Source: Alphaproteobacteria bacterium (lineage in GTDB: Bacteria > Pseudomonadota > Alphaproteobacteria > Puniceispirillales > Puniceispirillaceae). From it: a stretch of 8,793 nt of DNA. A program made the translations under genes and the position numbers. Below are positions 5,248-8,793 of this stretch, piece after piece (within the stretch, counting starts at the first letter, position 1; the number at the start of each line of letters is the position of its first letter). Below the pieces are notes generated by a model, which was not told where the DNA came from, did not search any database, and saw only the letters and a list, made by a program, of their open reading frames with translations. The stretch lies in NCBI GenBank assembly GCA_022425565.1, contig JAKMFG010000331.1, forward strand, positions 1 through 8,793. Direction: 5' to 3'.

Positions 5248-6275
5248 TTTCGACTGCTGCGATTTAAGGCTCGCTGATGGTGCACAGAGCGAGCCGCCAG
5301 TTCATTGTCGGCCGTTGCTCGATAATGGTCCATCTGAAGAATTGGTCGCCAAGTGTTTCCATCGCAATTCCTTGGTTTGACCTTCGCATGATGATGCTGT
5401 CGTGAACCGACAACCGACGCCCCTCACAGCCACCTTGGCGGATGTGCGATGGTGACGCAGTGACGTTGTTCGCACGATGTGTCACTTTCCGCGCGTCCTG
5501 CAGAGTGTTTGGGTGCCATTGGCAATGGACCTTCAGAGTTCGTAGCCCATCTCCTGCGGGACACGACCCGCTTCAAAATGATCATGCGATAGCGCCGCTG
5601 CAGATCGATAGACCAGACGGCCACGCAGAGCGCAGGATCGTGTCAGGCCTTTTCAGCAAATCTGGGTTTTTGATCGCGCTTGATAGCTGAAGGGGCACCA
5701 CCAAGACTAACTGATACGGCCCTGACTGATACGACAAGGTTTGCGGCGTCGCCATCACGTATCAAACTGCTGCCCTTAACAACTTCACCAAAATGATCCG
5801 TGTGAAGTTCACAGAGAACACAGTGACTCTGTATTTCGTGACTGCTGCGTCTGCGGGTGCGACCTTTTGGTCATGATGATGATGAAAACAAAAAAGATGC
5901 GTGTCTTTTGTACGAACGCCGGTCTGTCTGTGGCCATTCTCATTGGACTGCTGGTCTTCAGGCGGTTTGCAGTGAGACAGCGTGAGATGATTGCCTCGCG
6001 GCATTCCGCGTAACATCAAGACCAAAGCCACTCAAACTGAACGACGCCCCGTCACTGACAGTTATCCCGCGGCAGTGGCTTGTCGGGCCGTACCCCTGGG
6101 TATCACTATCGTCTGGACAGTCGAGAAAACGAGGTAAGGCATGGTGTGCCCTGGCTCATTGTTTCGTTGATTGAGTCGTGTTGCCAGGAGACGAAGGGGC
6201 AACCTTAGGACAACCCGAGAACGCGCATACCGAAACAGAGCGTTTCAATCAGCTGACCCCGTCACTTGGCTGCCT
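5248..6275. other. Gene-poor stretch, probably decayed element DNA
   Basis: About 1 kb without a convincing gene. Short open frames occur on both strands but none has a good ribosome site or a recognisable domain. Two details can be seen. ACTGATACG is repeated 15 bases apart (5710-5718 and 5725-5733). A short open plus-strand frame ending at 5876 (MIRVKFTENTVTLYFVTAAS and a few more residues) overlaps, through TGATGATGATGA, the ATG cluster of a possible membrane micro-ORF at 5873. No tRNA, CRISPR or IS end is seen. Erosion of former element genes is the likely explanation. Confidence 0.5.
5873..6013 (+). CDS. Possible membrane micro-protein
   Basis: Starting at a run of four ATG codons (5873, 5876, 5879, 5882), the frame encodes up to 46 residues: a basic start (KTKKMR), a hydrophobic segment GLSVAILIGLLVF of about 13-16 residues, then an Arg-rich end (FRRFAVRQREM). 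This is the layout of a single-pass inner-membrane peptide. There is no Shine-Dalgarno, although the first ATG overlaps the stop of a short upstream frame, which would allow translational coupling. It lies in a region with no other clear genes, so chance is a serious alternative. Confidence 0.22.
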   Translation: MMMMKTKKMRVFCTNAGLSVAILIGLLVFRRFAVRQREMIASRHSA

Positions 6276-6305
6276 AGTCCCCTGATTTTGAATCTTCAGG
6301 GGACT
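6276..6305 (+). promoter_or_regulatory. Strong stem-loop upstream of gene B
   Basis: AGTCCCCTGA (6276-6285) pairs perfectly with TCAGGGGACT (6296-6305) around a 10-base loop; within the loop GATT and AATC offer an alternative pairing. The next bases are TTGAAAG, not a T-run. A weaker hairpin follows, CCTTTCG with CGAAAAGG (6313-6330). The pair sits 70 and 46 bases before the start of gene B, so it may be a terminator shielding B from upstream transcription, or part of B's leader. Confidence 0.45.
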
Positions 6306-6375
6306 TTGAAAGCCTTTCGCAACGAAAAGGTGTAATTTAGGCTACAGCTTGATGTCGACAGAGCTGGAGAGGGCA

Positions 6376-6717
6376 ATGACAAACACCACAATGATAAATT
6401 ACTCAACACGTGACTTTGCGACAAAGGAACAACTTGAGCTCTATCTACTGCGCCAGGAAAAGGCATTCTCGCCTGAAGTGATAAAATTGTTCACCGATGC
6501 CGGAATGCTTCGCCGGGCGGTTACCCAGATCTGGAACAAAGAGCAGTCCTATCGGGTAGGTATCGTATTCGAATATCGAGACCAGGAAGCCTATAAAGCC
6601 TGTCAGACATTGCTTGAGACGCATTACTTGCCCGCCGTGGAAGGCCTTACCACAAAGGTGGTAGGTTCACGAGGAGTCATAGTTCATGAGTTTGTTGCAG
6701 ACGACTTCCTCGACTAG
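6376..6717 (+). CDS. Small alpha/beta protein B, cargo-family paralogue
   Basis: A 113-residue protein of the same family as those at 4393 and 7951. It keeps Asp13-Phe14, Glu28, Gly43, Asn54 in IWNKE, Glu66-Tyr67 and Asp69 in FEYRDQEAYKAC, and GSRGVIV near the end. It has one residue more than its relatives in the first helix and an acidic tail (FVADDFLD). The predicted beta-alpha-beta-beta-alpha-beta order is the same. The frame is open to a TTG/ATG at 6349-6352, but the ATG at 6376 is chosen: GGAG at 6366-6369 is six bases upstream, and only this start gives the 12 residues before Asp-Phe seen in both paralogues. Unlike A and C it is not directly behind a recombinase. It lies at the end of the first module, next to the second tRNA remnant. 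Function unknown. Confidence 0.78.
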   Translation: MTNTTMINYSTRDFATKEQLELYLLRQEKAFSPEVIKLFTDAGMLRRAVTQIWNKEQSYRVGIVFEYRDQEAYKACQTLLETHYLPAVEGLTTKVVGSRGVIVHEFVADDFLD

Positions 6718-6730
6718 GCAGTCTGACCTA

Positions 6731-6755
6731 CTGGGACAAACCACCTGCTGTCCAG
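6731..6755 (+). terminator. Weak stem-loop after gene B
   Basis: CTGGGACA (6731-6738) pairs with TGTCCAG (6749-6755) with one bulged G and a 10-base loop, 13 bases after the stop codon of gene B. The bases that follow (AAGAGC) are not T-rich, so termination is only a possibility. Confidence 0.3.
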
Positions 6756-6762
6756 AAGAGCA

Positions 6763-6832
6763 TGGCGATTCCGGGAGGACTCGAACCCCCAACCTGCTGA
6801 TTAGAAGTCAGCTGCTCTATCCAGTTGAGCTA
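6763..6832 (-). tRNA. tRNA-Arg(UCU) lacking its 5' acceptor strand (probable att remnant)
   Basis: Read on the minus strand, positions 8 to 76 of a tRNA can be laid out completely: TA (6832-6831), D stem GCTC/GAGC, anticodon stem GCTGA/TCAGC around the loop CTTCTAA with anticodon TCT, variable AGGTT, T stem GGGGG/CCTCC around TTCGAGT, 3' acceptor strand CGGAATC, discriminator G and an encoded CCA. The 5' acceptor strand should be GATTCCG, but the sequence there is ACGTTGG, which cannot pair. So this is a nearly whole tRNA cut at its 5' end, not a working gene. Its cut end faces the integrase. That is the arrangement expected for the displaced 3' part of a tRNA gene at the integrase-proximal end of an inserted element, which predicts an intact tRNA-Arg at the other end. 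Confidence 0.7.
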
Positions 6833-6884
6833 CCAACGTTATCAGCTGGTTAGCAACATGACGCCCTACCCTCGGTCACTCCTG

Positions 6885-6910
6885 TGTCACTTAAGGAGGC
6901 TTAAGTGGCA
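6885..6910 (+). promoter_or_regulatory. int: Palindrome enclosing the integrase ribosome site and start codon
   Basis: CACTTAAG (6888-6895) is an exact inverted repeat of CTTAAGTG (6900-6907) around the loop GAGG. In RNA the stem extends outward by a U-G, a G-C and a U-A pair. The Shine-Dalgarno AAGGAGG (6893-6899) lies partly in the left arm and fills the loop, and the GTG start codon is the last three bases of the right arm. Such a fold would hide the start signals in the mRNA; the DNA palindrome could equally be an operator. Both roles are inferred. Confidence 0.6.
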
Positions 6911-7879
6911 ACGTATCGGAAGCGTGGTGGCAAGTGGCAAGCCATCGTCAGACACAAGACCATCGGAACTACATCAAGGTCATTTCACACGAAACAGGCC
7001 GCTATCAAGTGGGTCATCAGTGTCGAGGAGCAGCTTGAGGCTGGGACCTTCGGCACACTAAGGCCGACACACATTACGCTGGGTGAACTTCTAGAGCGTT
7101 TCTCTTTTGAAGTGACCCCAGCCAAAAGAGGGGCAACCACTGAGCTTCGTCGTCTCCACAGGCTCATGAGAGACCCTGTCAGCAGCCTTAGAGCAAGCCA
7201 GCTGACATCACAGGCCATCGCTGCCTTCAGAGACTGTAGGCTCCTCGATGGGCGACGCACCTGCCACTACGACCTCATCCTGATCAGACACTGCCTGAAG
7301 ATAGCGATGAACGAGTGGGGGGTAATGCTGTCGTCCAATCCAGTCGACAGAGTGAAGATGCCTCCGTCGTCACCAGCGAGGAACCGGCGACTGGAAGACG
7401 GTGAGTTCGAACGACTAAAAGAAGCATCCAAGCAGACCAAGAACCCACACATCTGGCCTGTCATCGTCTTCGCCATTGAGACAGGGATGAGACGAGGCGA
7501 AATACTTGGGCTTCAGTGGGAGCATGTCGATCTCGACAGGCGTATTGCGTTCCTGCCGCTCACCAAGAATGGGAGTTCAAGAGAGGTGCCGTTGTCGACC
7601 AAGGCGGCTCTGGTGTTGGCTAGGCAGCGACAGCGCAACGACACGCCATCCCCCTTCCCTGTCGCCCCCAACGCCTTCAGGTTAGCGTGGGACAGGCTCA
7701 GGAGCCGTGCTGGCTTGTCTGATCTTCGCTTCCACGACCTACGCCATGAGGCCATCTCGCGCTTCTTTGAGCTTGGTCTGAACATCCCTGAGGTTGCGGT
7801 TATCTCAGGTCACAAAGACCCAAGGATGCTCTTCCGATACACCCATCTGAGAGCGGAGGAGATTGTCCATAAACTTTGA
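6905..7879 (+). CDS. int: Tyrosine recombinase (phage-type integrase)
   Basis: A 324-residue site-specific recombinase that would integrate and excise the element that carries it, most likely at the tRNA-Arg gene whose remnant lies 72 bases upstream. The N-terminal part (TYRKRGGKWQAIVRHK, 3-18) resembles an arm-binding domain; a core-binding helical domain covers about 57-150. The catalytic domain has all expected residues: Arg196 in TGMRRGE, Lys221 in the LTKNGSSREVPL hairpin, His277 and Arg280 in FHDLRH, His303 in SGHKD and the nucleophile Tyr312 in FRYTH. Thus the protein looks intact. The start is GTG at 6905 with a near-perfect AAGGAGG five bases upstream, both inside a palindrome that probably limits expression. 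The small-protein gene C begins 71 bases downstream on the same strand. A dead relative of this gene is at 4215-4379. Confidence 0.93.
   Translation: MATYRKRGGKWQAIVRHKTIGTTSRSFHTKQAAIKWVISVEEQLEAGTFGTLRPTHITLGELLERFSFEVTPAKRGATTELRRLHRLMRDPVSSLRASQLTSQAIAAFRDCRLLDGRRTCHYDLILIRHCLKIAMNEWGVMLSSNPVDRVKMPPSSPARNRRLEDGEFERLKEASKQTKNPHIWPVIVFAIETGMRRGEILGLQWEHVDLDRRIAFLPLTKNGSSREVPLSTKAALVLARQRQRNDTPSPFPVAPNAFRLAWDRLRSRAGLSDLRFHDLRHEAISRFFELGLNIPEVAVISGHKDPRMLFRYTHLRAEEIVHKL
7802..7839 (+). repeat. 38-base perfect direct repeat, copy 2 (partner 4272-4309)
   Basis: The segment of the intact integrase gene that encodes SGHKDPRMLFR and the first two bases of the catalytic tyrosine codon. It is identical to the recombinase remnant 3530 bases to the left, while the flanks are only about 79% alike. 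Confidence 0.8.
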
Positions 7880-7899
7880 TTTTGGTCTGTTGGCCAAAA
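7880..7899 (+). other. Inverted repeat in the gap between integrase and gene C
   Basis: TTTTGG (7880-7885) and CCAAAA (7894-7899) are an exact inverted repeat with an 8-base spacer, beginning right after the integrase stop. It is too AT-rich and lacks the T-run expected of a strong terminator. A recombinase binding site or weak attenuator is possible. Confidence 0.3.
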
Positions 7900-7950
7900 G
7901 TTATGCCTCTGTTACTTTTTCCAACTAATGTTCGAATCACAGGAACAGAA

Positions 7951-8295
7951 ATGTCTAAGGCTGCTATTATAAGCTTCACACTTCTAGACTTTCCTAACGA
8001 AAGTGAATTGACAGGTTTTCTTTACCTCGTTGAGCAGCGTTATGAGGCCCATGCGGCTAAGCTTCGAGCAGCTGGGATGACTAGATTTTACGTCACTAGA
8101 ATTTTCAACAAAGGTGACAAGTTCACTATTGGGAATTGGTTGGAATATCGAGACCAAGACGCCTTTGCTAAATGTGACGTCATTTGGAAAGAGTACATGT
8201 CTGACTTGATAAAAGATGTTCCTCAATTTGCCCCTAAGATTTCCTCAAATCGTGGAATCGTGATGTACGATTTTACTGAAGCTGAAGAAGAGTAA
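7951..8295 (+). CDS. Small alpha/beta protein C, cargo-family paralogue
   Basis: A 114-residue protein of the family represented at 4393 and 6376. Shared features are Asp13-Phe14, Glu28, AAGMTRF around Gly42, RIFNKGDKF with Asn53, LEYRDQDAFAKC with Glu65-Tyr66 and Asp68, and SNRGIVMYDF near the end; it ends in an acidic EAEEE. The predicted fold order is beta-alpha-beta-beta-alpha-beta. The frame is open further upstream, but the ATG at 7951 is favoured by AGGAAC at 7941-7946 and because it gives the same 12-residue lead before Asp-Phe as in both paralogues. It is the first gene after the intact integrase, in the position gene A holds behind the recombinase remnant. Codon use is visibly more AT-rich than in the integrase or the core genes to the left, which suggests a separate origin for the cargo. 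Confidence 0.8.
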   Translation: MSKAAIISFTLLDFPNESELTGFLYLVEQRYEAHAAKLRAAGMTRFYVTRIFNKGDKFTIGNWLEYRDQDAFAKCDVIWKEYMSDLIKDVPQFAPKISSNRGIVMYDFTEAEEE

Positions 8296-8332
8296 AGACT
8301 AATCATCCACCCAATTTCGCCGTTAGCGTTCT

Positions 8333-8533
8333 ATGGACAACACACTGATAATGGACGTCAGTGGTACGTGGGTTCGCAGGTCTGAGGCGTCTTCTGCAGA
8401 TCAGATGAACGCATTGGCTGACGAAAAGGAACGTCAATTCGTTGCCAAGTATCTTGGTGACGCGATCGACCTCATAGGAACCGAAGCAGCTACTGACCGC
8501 GACATAGAGAAGTCAGATTTGTCACTCTGGTAA
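8333..8533 (+). CDS. Unrecognised small ORF after gene C
   Basis: An open frame of 66 codons beginning MDNTLIMDVSGTWVRRSEAS and ending IEKSDLSLW. It is rich in Asp, Glu and Ala and has no signal peptide, membrane segment or motif that I recognise. A second ATG at 8351 would give 60 residues starting MDVSGTW; neither start has a clear Shine-Dalgarno, which weakens the call. Its place, second after the recombinase and before the shared non-coding element, is that of the repeat-protein gene in the first module, but the two proteins are not alike. It could be a decayed or chance frame. Confidence 0.35.
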   Translation: MDNTLIMDVSGTWVRRSEASSADQMNALADEKERQFVAKYLGDAIDLIGTEAATDRDIEKSDLSLW

Positions 8534-8583
8534 GCCAGTGTCGACATTGGACGACGAAGCCTTAGCAAGGCCATACCACCTCA

Positions 8584-8627
8584 GAATTTTATTGTTCTGA
8601 GCAGCTTTAGTTTGAATCAAGATTAGG
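8584..8627 (+). repeat. Non-coding element shared by both modules, copy 2
   Basis: GAATTTTATTGTTC (8584-8597), GCAGC (8601-8605) and TTGAATCAAGATTAGG (8612-8627) match the copy at 5203-5247. Here the first block lies in a perfect 7-pair stem, CTCAGAA (8580-8586) with TTCTGAG (8595-8601), which the other copy cannot form. Just before it a small stem GCCTT/AAGGC (8559-8571) is seen; a comparable small stem GGCA/TGCC precedes copy 1. Confidence 0.55.
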
Positions 8628-8712
8628 CGTCGGACGGCTCAAGCAACCCTATTCCACATATGCAGTAAGATCCCCTGAGCCATTAGGAATTGCGTATGCA
8701 CAAGGCTACTGG

Positions 8713-8793
8713 TGTCACCTATGATAAAAAGTGGGGTGACCTATGCACACCCTCGATAACTTGGGTCCCCTATGCACCGCGAACAAGTGGGGT
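8713..8793 (+). mobile_element. Three short imperfect repeats, possible end of an IS21-type element
   Basis: Three consecutive units share a start like T-x-x-C/A-CCTATG and an end like AA-x-T-GGGG: 8713-8736, 8737-8765 and 8766-8792, each followed by a T that opens the next. Units 2 and 3 share CCTATGCAC. Several terminal repeats after a TG dinucleotide resemble my memory of IS21-family ends, where the transposase binds several such boxes. No transposase is inside the window, so the family is a guess and the left boundary at the TG of 8713 is approximate. Confidence 0.4.

Noticed and set aside
5264..5624. Minus-strand frames of 66 to 73 codons in the gene-poor region
   Set aside because: No ribosome site, no domain and inconsistent composition; not enough to support a gene.
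8713..8793. CRISPR array at the right edge
   Set aside because: The units vary in length and are imperfect along their whole length, with no constant repeat and variable spacer pattern.

Overview
The window looks like a chromosomal segment of an alphaproteobacterium, probably a free-living and perhaps marine type. The basis is the GC-rich, housekeeping-like left half and an SLT-type lytic transglycosylase of a form common in that class. The species cannot be fixed from the sequence alone.

Left part (1-4094), ordinary core genes: the first codons of a gene leaving on the minus strand (1-36); a 303-base intergenic region with two stem-loops; a hexameric-type glutamate dehydrogenase (340-1761, +); a group I truncated haemoglobin (1833-2189, +) that may share its transcript; then, convergent and overlapping by 19 bases, a histone-deacetylase-like amidohydrolase (2171-3112, -) preceded by a secreted lytic transglycosylase (3201-4094, -).

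Right part (about 4143-8793), accessory DNA of lower GC: two successive modules begin with the same two parts, a minus-strand tRNA-Arg remnant followed by a plus-strand tyrosine recombinase. In module 1 the tRNA remnant (4143-4210) is decayed and the recombinase is reduced to its last ~55 codons, with a stop codon exactly where the catalytic tyrosine should be (4215-4379). In module 2 the tRNA remnant is well preserved but lacks its 5' acceptor strand (6763-6832), and the recombinase is intact (6905-7879). Each recombinase is followed directly by a gene for a ~110-residue protein of one small family with a predicted beta-alpha-beta-beta-alpha-beta fold (genes A 4393-4722 and C 7951-8295). A third paralogue, B (6376-6717), closes module 1. 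Module 1 also carries a 72-residue protein made of five 14-residue W..APDGTYVGG repeats, with a strong terminator behind it. Module 2 carries an unrecognised 66-residue ORF. A ~45-base non-coding element occurs in both modules (5203-5247 and 8584-8627). The right edge holds three short imperfect repeats that may be the end of an IS21-type element.

The simplest reading is repeated insertion of related small integrative elements at one tRNA-Arg(UCU) gene, each bringing its own copy of the small-protein cargo. An intact tRNA-Arg is expected beyond the right edge. What the cargo family does is unknown; it is the most interesting open question in the window. The 1.2 kb from 5118 to 6275 has no convincing gene and is probably decayed element DNA.
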